Source: Salimicrobium halophilum
GTDB lineage: Bacteria > Bacillota > Bacilli > Bacillales > Halobacillaceae
NCBI RefSeq assembly: GCF_900100295.1
Contig: NZ_FNEV01000002.1
Span: forward strand, 124,001-188,000
Direction: 5' to 3'
Length of the DNA stretch: 64,000 bases
Shown here: positions 1-7,856 of the stretch, one piece after another
How positions within the stretch are numbered: position 1 is the stretch's first letter
How the letters are laid out: every line of letters starts with the position of its first letter
Translations under genes and position numbers: made by a program
Notes under the pieces: generated by a model
The model's database searches: none
What the model saw: the letters and a program-made list of their open reading frames with translations, nothing else
Told to the model about the DNA's origin: nothing

Positions 1-189
1 GGAGACAATACAGCGATTTCACTGGAAAAACTGGAAGAAGACATGCAACAGAAGTTTAAAGATCTCGACAGGGGAGACAGCGTGCCATCCGCGGAGCGTT
101 TAGAAGAGACGTTCCTGCCTGAAACGGATACGGCCTACGTCGAATGGATTACGGAGAAGTGGGAAGATGAAGTCGTCCGGGCCCCTTAA
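1..189 (+). CDS. ABC transporter substrate-binding protein, C-terminal end (partial)
   Basis: The frame is open from base 1 and ends with TAA at 187-189, leaving about 62 residues of a longer protein. The tail is acidic and ends with Glu/Trp-rich helices (YVEWITEKWEDEV), as in the last helices of periplasmic-binding-protein type 2 lipoproteins. Identity rests mainly on position: it overlaps by 23 bases the first of two permease genes, which are followed by an ATPase. By comparison with E. coli ynjBCD it would be the YnjB-like solute receptor. The ligand cannot be read from this fragment. Confidence 0.6.
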   Translation, partial: GDNTAISLEKLEEDMQQKFKDLDRGDSVPSAERLEETFLPETDTAYVEWITEKWEDEVVRAP

Positions 190-997
190 ACCGTGGCTGT
201 TGCTGAGTCCGGCGCTTCTGTTTCTTCTTCTCCCCCTCTATGGACTGGGTGCGGCTTTCTGGAACAGTATCACGGATCAGGGGGCGCTATCTCTGAAGGT
301 TTACGAGGAACTGTTCCGGGATGAGGAGTTCCTTTCCTCGCTCCTTTATAGCGTTTGGATTGCTCTTGCGGCTACGGTTCTGTCCCTTTTTCTCGGATGG
401 TTCCTCACACGGATGTTCGCATCTCTTCTCGCAAGCACGAGTGGGAAGCTTGCGGCGTGGCTACCGATGATCTTCCCTCATTTTGTGTGGGCGTATCTCG
501 TTCTGCTCTTGTTCCGGGAAGGAGGTCTCATCAGCGGCTTGATTCCCGGTGATCCGTCCCTGGCCCAGGATCCGGAGGGCATCGGTATTATTCTTACTTA
601 TATCGGCAAAGAGACGCCTTTCGTCATTCTCATGCTGCTTCCTGTCTATCTCACTCGCGAACGTCACTATGATGATCTCGTGGAAACGCTCGGAGGATCC
701 CTCTTCTTCCGGATTCGCGATGCGGAATGGCCGTGGGTGGCACCCGTATTCATAGAAACAGGACTCATCATTTTCGCTTTTACATTCAGTGCCTACGAAG
801 TCCCGGCGCTCGTCGGTGCCACTTTTCCTGAAATGGTATCTGTCCTTACCTACGACTGGTTCTATTCCGGGGACTGGGGGGAGCGACCGCTCGCCTTTGC
901 TGCTATGGTGTTTTCGAGTGTAGTCATCAGCTTGATCGCGTGGGTCGCTTTCTTCCTTATCAATAAAAAACGTCGTCTTTTGACCGAAGGATTGTAA
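167..997 (+). CDS. ABC transporter permease (YnjC N-half-like)
   Basis: 276 residues with about six hydrophobic segments, starting with a TM helix at roughly residues 9-30. A loop around residues 185-205 (LGGSLFFRIRDAEWPWVAP) sits where BPD permeases carry the EAA motif that contacts the ATPase. The ATG lies inside the end of the receptor gene, so translation is coupled. With the next gene it makes a two-permease pore of the iron/thiamine/polyamine importer type; in E. coli YnjC both halves are fused in one chain (recalled from family knowledge). Substrate unknown. Confidence 0.85.
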   Translation: MKSSGPLKPWLLLSPALLFLLLPLYGLGAAFWNSITDQGALSLKVYEELFRDEEFLSSLLYSVWIALAATVLSLFLGWFLTRMFASLLASTSGKLAAWLPMIFPHFVWAYLVLLLFREGGLISGLIPGDPSLAQDPEGIGIILTYIGKETPFVILMLLPVYLTRERHYDDLVETLGGSLFFRIRDAEWPWVAPVFIETGLIIFAFTFSAYEVPALVGATFPEMVSVLTYDWFYSGDWGERPLAFAAMVFSSVVISLIAWVAFFLINKKRRLLTEGL

Positions 998-1000
998 CGT

Positions 1001-1792
1001 ATGAAAAAAATTTCTTTTTGGACGATTTTCCTCTGTTTTGTTTTCGTTCCGATCGGCCTGCTCATCTTGCAGAGTTTTACAGCTCCGGGGAGTCTGACAG
1101 AACCGTCTATGAACGGGTGGACAGGATTGTTCGAGAGAAGGCGTCTTGTGGAGGCGACGCTGACTTCTCTCGTGATCGGGGCTTTCGTCGTTCTATTCAA
1201 TATCGTCATCGGGATGAGTGCAGGGAAGGCTCTTGCTCTCTACCGGTTCCAGGGGAAGGATATACTTGACACGCTGCTTTTGATGCCGATTCTTCTTCCG
1301 CTGCTGGCGATAACGTTCGGGGTCCATATCGCGATGATCCGTATAGGTCTTGCAGATACAGCGGCAGGTGTCATTCTTATACACCTTGTGCCGACGGTTC
1401 CTTATAGTATCAAGATATTCAGAAATGGCTATGTGTCTTTAGGCGGGAAAATTCTTGAGCAGGCGGAGATGCTCGGGGCTTCCGCGGGGCGTACGTTTCT
1501 AGATATAGAGCTTCCGCTTCTCCGTGCTCCGATCCAGAGTGTCGTTTTCCTGACTTTCGTCATCAGCCTCAGTCAGTATGTCATTACGGCTATAATAGGC
1601 GGAGGGACGGTCGTGACACTTGCCATGGTTTATTTTCCGTTTCTTGAATCGGCCAACACGACTCTCGTGGCGGCATTCTCCCTCTGGTTCGCTTTGCTTC
1701 CGCTATCGTTTTACCTGTTCGCAGAAGGGCTGATACGATTATTGCCTTATCAAAGGAGAAGAAGGAGGAGGACACATGACCTCTTTTATTGA
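1001..1792 (+). CDS. ABC transporter permease, second subunit (YnjC C-half-like)
   Basis: 263 residues, about six TM segments beginning near residues 7-27. The cytoplasmic EAA-type loop is clear near residues 150-175 (EQAEMLGASAGRTFLDIELP), with the conserved Gly and the Ile-x-Leu-Pro end. It starts 3 bases after the first permease and overlaps the ATPase gene by 17 bases; the C-terminus is very basic (RRRRRR). It should pair with the upstream permease to form the membrane pore of one importer. Confidence 0.87.
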   Translation: MKKISFWTIFLCFVFVPIGLLILQSFTAPGSLTEPSMNGWTGLFERRRLVEATLTSLVIGAFVVLFNIVIGMSAGKALALYRFQGKDILDTLLLMPILLPLLAITFGVHIAMIRIGLADTAAGVILIHLVPTVPYSIKIFRNGYVSLGGKILEQAEMLGASAGRTFLDIELPLLRAPIQSVVFLTFVISLSQYVITAIIGGGTVVTLAMVYFPFLESANTTLVAAFSLWFALLPLSFYLFAEGLIRLLPYQRRRRRRTHDLFY

Positions 1793-2747
1793 TGTTCGTG
1801 ATGCAGAGAAGTGCTTCTCATCGTCTGAAGTATTCGGGGACGTTTCCTTTCATATTGAGGAAGGAGAGATTTTCAGTATCGTCGGTCCATCCGGCAGCGG
1901 CAAGACGACACTGCTTCGCTGTCTGGCTGGTCTTGAGACGTTTTCAGGGGGGAGTGTTCATATCGACGGGGAACCGGTCACCGATGTGAAGGCGAATGCC
2001 CGTCCGATCAGTCTCGTTTTTCAGCAGCCGCTTCTCTTTCCGCATATGACGGTTCTTGAGAATATCAGTTACGGACTTAAGTTCAAACATATAAAGAAAA
2101 AAGAAAGACTTGCCCGCGCTTCGGTATTCCTCGGAAAAGTGGGGATGGAAAAGTACGGGGCGAGTTATCCTCATGAACTATCGGGAGGGCAACGACAACG
2201 GATCGCTCTTGCAAGAAGTCTCGTTCTTTCGCCGAAATTGCTGTTACTGGATGAGCCTTTTTCGAGTCTCGATAAGAAACTCAGGGAAGAGATGCGGGAG
2301 TGGGTGAGAACTCTTCTGAAACAACAGGGGATCACCGCCATTTTCGTTACCCACGACCAGGAAGAAGCAGTGATGATGGGGGATGTCATCGGCGTTTTCA
2401 AAGGAGGCACATTCGCACAGATCGGAACTCCTCATAGTGTGTACGAGCATCCAGCTACTCCGGATGTCGCTCATTTCTTCGGAGATAACTGGGTGATTGA
2501 TGAAGACAGGTATGTTCCGAGGCGTCACCTGTACCTGCTTAAAGAGAAACGCGATAATCTTCAGCAATGGCCAGGGGTTGTAAGTGGAAAACGTTTGTTA
2601 CACGGCATAGCATTTTCTCAGGTTGATCTGGATGGCAAGCGTACAATGATTTATGATTCTACCGGCTTCGAGGAAGGGGCGGAAGTGTTTGTGACGATGG
2701 ACCCTGCAAATATCCGTACGTTCCAAGAGAAGAAGAGTATCGGATGA
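1776..2747 (+). CDS. ABC transporter ATP-binding protein (YnjD/PotA-like)
   Basis: 323 residues. Walker A is GPSGSGKTT at residues 37-45, the Q-loop is in LVFQQPLLFPH, the signature is LSGGQRQRIALARSL, Walker B is LLLLDEPFSSLD and the switch histidine is in FVTHDQEE. The chain continues about 80 residues past the nucleotide-binding domain into a TOBE-like regulatory extension, as in PotA/FbpC/ThiQ-type importers. It overlaps the second permease (17 bases) and the TVP38 gene (ATGA, 4 bases). It powers import of the unknown solute bound by the truncated receptor. Confidence 0.9.
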   Translation: MTSFIDVRDAEKCFSSSEVFGDVSFHIEEGEIFSIVGPSGSGKTTLLRCLAGLETFSGGSVHIDGEPVTDVKANARPISLVFQQPLLFPHMTVLENISYGLKFKHIKKKERLARASVFLGKVGMEKYGASYPHELSGGQRQRIALARSLVLSPKLLLLDEPFSSLDKKLREEMREWVRTLLKQQGITAIFVTHDQEEAVMMGDVIGVFKGGTFAQIGTPHSVYEHPATPDVAHFFGDNWVIDEDRYVPRRHLYLLKEKRDNLQQWPGVVSGKRLLHGIAFSQVDLDGKRTMIYDSTGFEEGAEVFVTMDPANIRTFQEKKSIG

Positions 2748-3403
2748 GCCGGCGGGGAACGAAGGTGCGTCTCTTCCTCGTTCTGACTGGATTCCTCTTT
2801 CTTTTGATATGGGTGAATTACCGGTGGCATATAGGCCCGGAGGAGGTTCGTACCTTCATTATGTCATTCGGTTGGAAAGCGCCGCTTATCTATATGCTCC
2901 TTTACATGTTGGCGCCATTTGTGTTCTTTCCAGCTTCTGTATTGTCTTTGACTGCAGGAATCACTTATGGCCTGTGGCCCGGAATGCTGTTCATATGGGT
3001 AGGAGCGGTCGGGGCGGCTTCCACCGGCTACCTCATCGGGAGCTTTCTAGGAACGAAAATCGCCAGTCTCCGTCACTTTGAGATCACTGACCGTTTACAG
3101 AAACAAGTGGCGACCCAGGGTTTTTTGTTCGTATTAACGTTGAGACTTATACCACTCATGGGATTCGGTTTATTGAGTTATCTTTCAGGATGGCTCGATA
3201 TCCGCTTCCGCACGTACATAACTGCGACGATGATCGGGATTCTTCCGGGGACGTTCGCTTACGTCACAGTCGGCGCCAGTCTGGATAGTGGTAACCCGTG
3301 GCTGATTGCCGCAGCAGTAAGTTTCGCTGCCTGCTTCTTCGGAATTATGTACAAATATCGGGATAAAGTAAGAACCTGGATAGGATTTGAGGATAAGGAA
3401 TGA
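2744..3403 (+). CDS. TVP38/TMEM64 (DedA-superfamily) membrane protein
   Basis: 219 residues with about five to six TM segments. It has the VTT-domain hallmarks: a Phe/Pro-rich re-entrant stretch (FVFFPASVLSLTAG, around residues 64-77), a Gly-rich helix (AVGAASTGYLIGSFLG) and the later FVLTLRLIPLMGFGLLSYLSG type element. The superfamily is linked to lipid scrambling or transport and membrane homeostasis. Its start overlaps the ATPase stop (ATGA), so it belongs to the same transcript. Its place between a solute importer and a phospholipid head-group transferase suggests a lipid-related role, which is inference. Confidence 0.85.
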   Translation: MSRRGTKVRLFLVLTGFLFLLIWVNYRWHIGPEEVRTFIMSFGWKAPLIYMLLYMLAPFVFFPASVLSLTAGITYGLWPGMLFIWVGAVGAASTGYLIGSFLGTKIASLRHFEITDRLQKQVATQGFLFVLTLRLIPLMGFGLLSYLSGWLDIRFRTYITATMIGILPGTFAYVTVGASLDSGNPWLIAAAVSFAACFFGIMYKYRDKVRTWIGFEDKE

Positions 3404-3412
3404 GGGAGTACT

Positions 3413-3991
3413 ATGTTGGACACACACGCAAGGAAATACGTAGAACCGTCGATTGAACGTTCAGCCCGCTGGTTTCTAGACAAAGGGAGAACGGCGAATG
3501 AAGTGACGATTCTCGCCTTTCTGGTAGGAGTTGGAGCTTCTGTATGGTATATCACCGGCTTTCCGGTAGTGGCTGTACTATTCTTATGGTTATCCGGTTT
3601 CCTGGATGCCGTAGATGGAACGATGGCACGGCATTCGGAAACGTCACCGTTCGGCACAGTGATGGATGTAACGTTCGACCGGGTGGTGGAGATCGGCATC
3701 ATACTGGCCATCGCCTTTGTTCATCCGGAAATGCTATGGCCTCTGCTCCTGCTCAGTGTTTCCATCATTTTTTCGATGACGGTGTTCCTTGTGGTAGGTA
3801 CCGTTTCAGAAAAAGTGGGGATGAAGTCTTTCTACTACCAGGCAGGAGTCGCGGAGAGAACGGAAGGATTTCTTCTGTTCAGCCTGATGATGCTCGTGCC
3901 CCAATGGTTGTTCTTCTCCACGCTTTTTTTCTTCGTCGTAGAGACGTTCACCGGCCTGCAACGATTGTTCGAGGCTAAGAAAATATTGTGA
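3413..3991 (+). CDS. CDP-alcohol phosphatidyltransferase, YnjF-like
   Basis: 192 residues with several TM helices. The catalytic signature D-x2-DG-x2-AR-x7-G-x3-D-x3-D is present at about residues 64-88 (DAVDGTMARHSETSPFG, then VMDVTFD). The AR-to-G gap is 7 residues, where most CDP-alcohol transferases have 8. As I recall its sequence, E. coli YnjF shares this short gap and a later SFYY-x-G-x-x-E-x-TE segment, also present here (SFYYQAGVAERTEG). The reaction would join an alcohol head group to CDP-diacylglycerol. RBS GGGAG precedes the ATG. The acceptor is unknown; the linked importer may supply it. Confidence 0.85.
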   Translation: MLDTHARKYVEPSIERSARWFLDKGRTANEVTILAFLVGVGASVWYITGFPVVAVLFLWLSGFLDAVDGTMARHSETSPFGTVMDVTFDRVVEIGIILAIAFVHPEMLWPLLLLSVSIIFSMTVFLVVGTVSEKVGMKSFYYQAGVAERTEGFLLFSLMMLVPQWLFFSTLFFFVVETFTGLQRLFEAKKIL

Positions 3992-4017
3992 CTTATATAC
4001 AGAAAGCAGGGATAAGT

Positions 4018-5433
4018 ATGTACGATATCATTGTCATCGGCGGCGGAGCAGGAGGACTCACGGTCGCAGCCGGTGCTGCATCACTCGGAGCGAAAACCGC
4101 TATTATAGAAAAAAGGGAATCTCTCGGTGGAGATTGTCTTCATTACGGATGTGTCCCTTCGAAAGCGCTCATTGAAGCGGCGAATGAAATATACACAGCA
4201 AGGAACGTTGCCTATGCGGGAGTCAAGGCTGAAGGGAAAGTGGATCTTGGGAAGGTGATGAAACGAGTCCAGGAATCCGTCACCACGATCGAGGAGCATG
4301 ACAGTATAGAGAGGTTCGAGTCTCTCGGGGTGGATGTATACCTCGGGGCTCCTGAATTTACAGAAAATCGAGAGTTATTCGTGAACGGTGAGGTTCTACG
4401 CGGGAAAAAGATAGTGATAGCCACCGGCTCTACAGTGAATGTGCCGCCGGTAGAAGGGCTTGAGGAAGCAGACTATTGGACGAATGAAACGGTGTTCCAA
4501 CAGACAGAACTACCGGAGAGGATGGCATTCATCGGAGCCGGTCCTGTAGGACTTGAAATCGCTCAGTCCTTCGCCCGCCTCGGTACGGACGTGACGGTGT
4601 TTGAAGGTGGAGCGACAATTTTGAAAAAAGAAGATCGTGCCATACAGAAGAAAGCAATGGAAATTCTGGAGCGGGAGATGACGATTGTGACGGACGCCCG
4701 TGTGCAGAAAGTAAGTTCCGGATCCGGGGAGACGGTCGTTCATTACACGAAGGACGGGAAAGAAGAGACGCTGTCCACAGACCGTATTTTCCTTGCTGCC
4801 GGTCGCAAACCGAACACCGAAGGGTTGAATCTCTCGCAAGGAGGAATCGTGACGAATGAGAAAGGCTTCATTGACGTGGATGAGACGCTTCGTACGGAGA
4901 ATCCGAATGTGTTTGCTATCGGAGATGTGACAGGTGAGATGCCGTTCACCCACGTAGCGGGGGAGCACGGGAAGCTCGTGGTTCAGAACGCTCTGTTTTC
5001 ATTGAAGCGACGTATGTCCTACGAAGCGATGCCCTGGAACACGTATATCACACCGGAAATATTCCACATTGGACGGACGCAGGAAGAGGCTGCAGAGGAA
5101 TATGAAGACATACTCGTTTACGAGACGCAGCTACAGGACGTGGACCGGTTCGTTTCCGACCATGCATCGGAAGGATTCGTGAAAATAATTACGGATGTCA
5201 AAGGAAAGATCCTCGGTGCTCACGCCATCGGGAAAGGGGCAGGAGATTGGATGCAGCCGGTCGTCGCTGTCATGACGGAAGGAAAAACGATCAGAGATCT
5301 CTCAGGAATGGTTTACCCGTATCCGAACCATGCTGCCGCTCTCGAGAGTACAGCAAGCCAATATTGGCGCCAAAAATTATTCTCCGGAGTCGTACCGGCT
5401 GTCACGAAAAAGGTGATCAGATGGTTGGGATGA
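4018..5433 (+). CDS. MerA-like pyridine nucleotide-disulfide oxidoreductase
   Basis: 471 residues from the ATG at 4018, which directly precedes the FAD motif (IIVIGGGAGGLT, residues 4-15). A GTG at 3988 could add 10 residues. The redox pair is C40/C45 in GGDCLHYGCVPSK. An NAD-binding GAGPVGLE motif follows at about residue 178, and the dimerisation domain ends with YPYPNHAAALE. There Tyr stands where lipoamide dehydrogenase and glutathione reductase have the catalytic His, as in mercuric reductase. No N-terminal HMA domain and no mer genes are nearby, so mercury is not necessarily the substrate. The family often sits beside TVP38 genes. Confidence 0.85.
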   Translation: MYDIIVIGGGAGGLTVAAGAASLGAKTAIIEKRESLGGDCLHYGCVPSKALIEAANEIYTARNVAYAGVKAEGKVDLGKVMKRVQESVTTIEEHDSIERFESLGVDVYLGAPEFTENRELFVNGEVLRGKKIVIATGSTVNVPPVEGLEEADYWTNETVFQQTELPERMAFIGAGPVGLEIAQSFARLGTDVTVFEGGATILKKEDRAIQKKAMEILEREMTIVTDARVQKVSSGSGETVVHYTKDGKEETLSTDRIFLAAGRKPNTEGLNLSQGGIVTNEKGFIDVDETLRTENPNVFAIGDVTGEMPFTHVAGEHGKLVVQNALFSLKRRMSYEAMPWNTYITPEIFHIGRTQEEAAEEYEDILVYETQLQDVDRFVSDHASEGFVKIITDVKGKILGAHAIGKGAGDWMQPVVAVMTEGKTIRDLSGMVYPYPNHAAALESTASQYWRQKLFSGVVPAVTKKVIRWLG

Positions 5434-6503
5434 ACAGATTGTTGTTGATCGGAGGCGGGCATGCGAACGTATATATTCTGGATGCCCTCCGGAAGGAAAG
5501 CGTGGATATGGAAGTGACGATGGTCTCTCCCTCCCGCTACCAATATTATTCAGGGATGTTTTCAGGGTTCACCGAAGGATTGTATGAGAAAGAAGATATC
5601 CGGATCGATCTCAGGCGTCTCGCCGAAGATGGCGGAGGTTCCTTCATCGAAGGGGAAGTGACGCATGTGGATCCGCAGCGTAAAGAAGTGAAAGTGGGAG
5701 AGGATACGATACGATTCGATCTCGTTTCCTTCGATACAGGGTCTCTCGTTAAGGAACCGAATCATCTGCAGGAAGACGTATACTCCGTCAAACCGAACTA
5801 CGTCTTTCCTGAGAATATCGATCATCTGAAGAGAACACGGGAGCCGGTCATCGTCGGTGGAGGAGCAGCAGGAGTGGAGCTTGCCTTCTCTATGCTGGCG
5901 TGGAGAAAGAAGCACCAGGTCCATCAGCGCGTCACGCTCATCCATTCTTCGCATCTTCTCGAAGAGTTCGGAAAAAAGGCCTCGAGGAAAGCCGAAGAGC
6001 TCGCTGCGGAGAAAGGCATCAGCGTCATTACCGGAGAACGGGTGACAGATGTCGATAAAGAAGTACTATGGACAGACAGTGACAGGCGTGTATCTCATAC
6101 AGGAGTCCTTTGGCTTGCGGGAGCGGAGGCGCCTCCTCTCTATGAAAAATCCGGAATAAAAACCGATCAGGATGGATTCATGCTTGTGAATGATCAACTG
6201 CAGAGTGTGAGTCATCCCTCTCTATTCGGAGCTGGAGACTGTGTGTCTTTTCTGAAGAACCGGGTTCCGAAAAACGGTGTGTACGCAATCCGCCAAGCAC
6301 CGGTGTTGTGGGAAAATCTGAAACGGAAATGTAAAGACGAACCACTATCTTCTTTCCGGCCGCAGCGAACGTATATGGCGATTCTTTCTACGGGACAGAA
6401 AGAAGGACTGCTCTCCTACGGAGGACTGGTGCTGCATCATCGTCTGTGTTTCCGTCTCAAGCATTTCATCGATTCCCGTTTCATCAAAAATTACGAAACA
6501 TGA
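5421..6503 (+). CDS. SelD-N-like NAD(FAD)-dependent dehydrogenase
   Basis: 360 residues from the ATG at 5421, preceded by AAGGTG; a second ATG at 5430 would give an ATGA overlap. The FAD-binding motif is LLLIGGGHANVYIL, followed by SRYQYYSGMFSGF, which resembles the (Y)SGMLPG segment of the dehydrogenase domain fused in front of selenophosphate synthetase in some bacteria. A second nucleotide motif (VIVGGGAAGVELAFS) is near residue 145 and a GAGDC motif near residue 270. There is no SelD kinase domain here. It ends the operon, before a strong hairpin. Probably an NADH:quinone-type flavoprotein; electron acceptor unknown. Confidence 0.8.
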   Translation: MVGMNRLLLIGGGHANVYILDALRKESVDMEVTMVSPSRYQYYSGMFSGFTEGLYEKEDIRIDLRRLAEDGGGSFIEGEVTHVDPQRKEVKVGEDTIRFDLVSFDTGSLVKEPNHLQEDVYSVKPNYVFPENIDHLKRTREPVIVGGGAAGVELAFSMLAWRKKHQVHQRVTLIHSSHLLEEFGKKASRKAEELAAEKGISVITGERVTDVDKEVLWTDSDRRVSHTGVLWLAGAEAPPLYEKSGIKTDQDGFMLVNDQLQSVSHPSLFGAGDCVSFLKNRVPKNGVYAIRQAPVLWENLKRKCKDEPLSSFRPQRTYMAILSTGQKEGLLSYGGLVLHHRLCFRLKHFIDSRFIKNYET

Positions 6504-6538
6504 AGAAAGCGAAGCCGGGTTGTCGGCTTCGCTTTCTT
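6504..6538. terminator. Rho-independent terminator, likely bidirectional
   Basis: Perfect 13-bp inverted repeat (AGAAAGCGAAGCC and its complement) with a short loop begins right after the TGA of the flavoprotein gene and ends in TTTCTT. The gene on the other side converges on it, so it can serve both transcripts. Confidence 0.9.
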
Positions 6539-6540
6539 AT

Positions 6541-6783
6541 TTATAGGGATGGGTCTGCATTTCTTTCGATGATCTGATATTTCTTATGATTCACACATGT
6601 GAGGTGAGAGTCGACGTCTCTGTCCGGAAGTTCTTCCATGACACTTAAATCTACGACGACGGAATTCGTACAGCCGGAAGGGATGACTTTCCCTTTCCAC
6701 GTGGCCTTTCCACGAGTGAAGCTGACGATATCTCCCGGTACGGCTTTATTCTCTTCTTTTACCGGAGTGTCCTGATCCTGCAT
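6541..6783 (-). CDS. DUF2187 family protein (YkvS-like)
   Basis: 80 residues, soluble. A short basic beta-barrel-like core (GDIVSFTRGKATWKGKV) is followed by SVVVDLSVMEEL and CVNHKKYQII, the pattern of the Bacillus YkvS/DUF2187 proteins. Function is not known. The start is supported by AGGGGGAACATC before the ATG. The N-terminal 14 residues are an acidic extension beyond the usual family start. It converges with the flavoprotein operon and lies downstream of the esterase on the same strand. Confidence 0.75.
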   Translation of the reverse strand: MQDQDTPVKEENKAVPGDIVSFTRGKATWKGKVIPSGCTNSVVVDLSVMEELPDRDVDSHLTCVNHKKYQIIERNADPSL

Positions 6784-6812
6784 GATGTTCCCCCTGCCTT
6801 CCTACATATATT

Positions 6813-6848
6813 TGGTATTCTCATACCACGTTTGAAAAGATTTCAAAC
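6813..6848 (-). repeat. Two tandem inverted repeats in the leader of the DUF2187 gene
   Basis: TGGTAT-tctc-ATACCA (6813-6828) and GTTTGAAA-aga-TTTCAAAC (6830-6848) are perfect, adjacent hairpins between the stop of the esterase gene and the DUF2187 start. Neither has a clear U-run. They could be a weak terminator, an RNA-processing site or an operator for the downstream small gene. Confidence 0.5.
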
Positions 6849-6852
6849 CTCT

Positions 6853-7740
6853 TCACGTGTTGTAAAATGTGCGGGCAAGGCCGGATTCCATCAGCGTCCA
6901 TGCCTCCAAAGCTTTTTCTTCCGGTCCGAGGTGGGTGAACGCATGACGACACCCTTCGAACTCGTGCAAGTCACAGTCGACGCCGGCATTCTTCAGTTTC
7001 CCTGCGTACCGTTTGCCTTCAGGGTTGAAGGCGTCGTATTCAGGAATGATCATCAAAGCGGGTGCTACACCGGACACCTCTTCCGCAAAGACAGGAGATG
7101 CATGCGGATGTCCCATGCTTCTCTCATCCGGGATATAAGATTCATTCAAGAAATGGGCGACCTGAGGGAACTTGGCACGATTCTCGTCAGGTTCCGGTTT
7201 ATCCGCGTGAGACGTGACGAAATCGAGCATCGGATAAGCAAGTACCTGTAGGACCGGCTGCGGTTCCTGCTTTTCTTTCAGGTAAAGGCAAAGCGCAGCA
7301 GCCAGGTTGCCTCCTGAACTCTGACCGCCGATGGCTATTTGGTTCGGGTTCAGATACAGGGAAGGAGCGTATTTCTTCAGCCAGTGCCAGACTTCATAAA
7401 GTTGTTCGACCGGTTCAGGGAAGGGATGTTCCGGTGCTTTCGGGTAGTCGACGTTCACGACGGCGCAGTGAGCATGATTTGCGATGTGCCGGCAATAGGG
7501 ATCATCCATTTCTTTATTGTTCATGATGAAGGCACCGCCGTGCAGGTTTATGTACACCGGGAGCGGGTCGTAATCGTGAGCAGAAGGATAATAAACCGAG
7601 ATTTCGGTCGTCGCGATACGAGTATCGATGAGGAACTCTTTTTTGTCCTCCACTTCCTCATAGGGTACCATCGTTTGTTTACTTTCTTTGTTCGGTAGTA
7701 GTCGCAAGGTCGTCGCGACGGTTTTCTTCAGCATGATCAT
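6853..7740 (-). CDS. Alpha/beta hydrolase fold-3 (HSL-family) esterase
   Basis: 295 residues. The oxyanion-hole motif HGGAF (in VYINLHGGAFIMN) is near residue 67, the nucleophile elbow is GGQSSGGN near residue 142, and the probable acid and base are Asp in IPEYDAF and His in CRHAFTH near residue 270. This is the hormone-sensitive-lipase pattern of short-chain carboxylesterases. GAAAGGCGGG lies directly before the first ATG (7740); the ATG at 7734 has a more usual spacing and may be the true start. Cytoplasmic; substrate unknown. Confidence 0.88.
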   Translation of the reverse strand: MIMLKKTVATTLRLLPNKESKQTMVPYEEVEDKKEFLIDTRIATTEISVYYPSAHDYDPLPVYINLHGGAFIMNNKEMDDPYCRHIANHAHCAVVNVDYPKAPEHPFPEPVEQLYEVWHWLKKYAPSLYLNPNQIAIGGQSSGGNLAAALCLYLKEKQEPQPVLQVLAYPMLDFVTSHADKPEPDENRAKFPQVAHFLNESYIPDERSMGHPHASPVFAEEVSGVAPALMIIPEYDAFNPEGKRYAGKLKNAGVDCDLHEFEGCRHAFTHLGPEEKALEAWTLMESGLARTFYNT

Positions 7741-7856
7741 CCCGCCTTTCTGCAGTTTCTCAGGACGATACCCTATTTTTCAGGATAATAAGCATAGGCT
7801 TCCCTATTTCAGGGAACAAAAGTAGAACCAAAGGTTTGAAAAGAGAGGTGTATTGT

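Noticed and set aside
4018-5433. Mercury-resistance gene
   Set aside because: The fold and Tyr residue fit MerA, but there is no heavy-metal-binding domain, merR, merT or merP, and the operon concerns transport and lipid.
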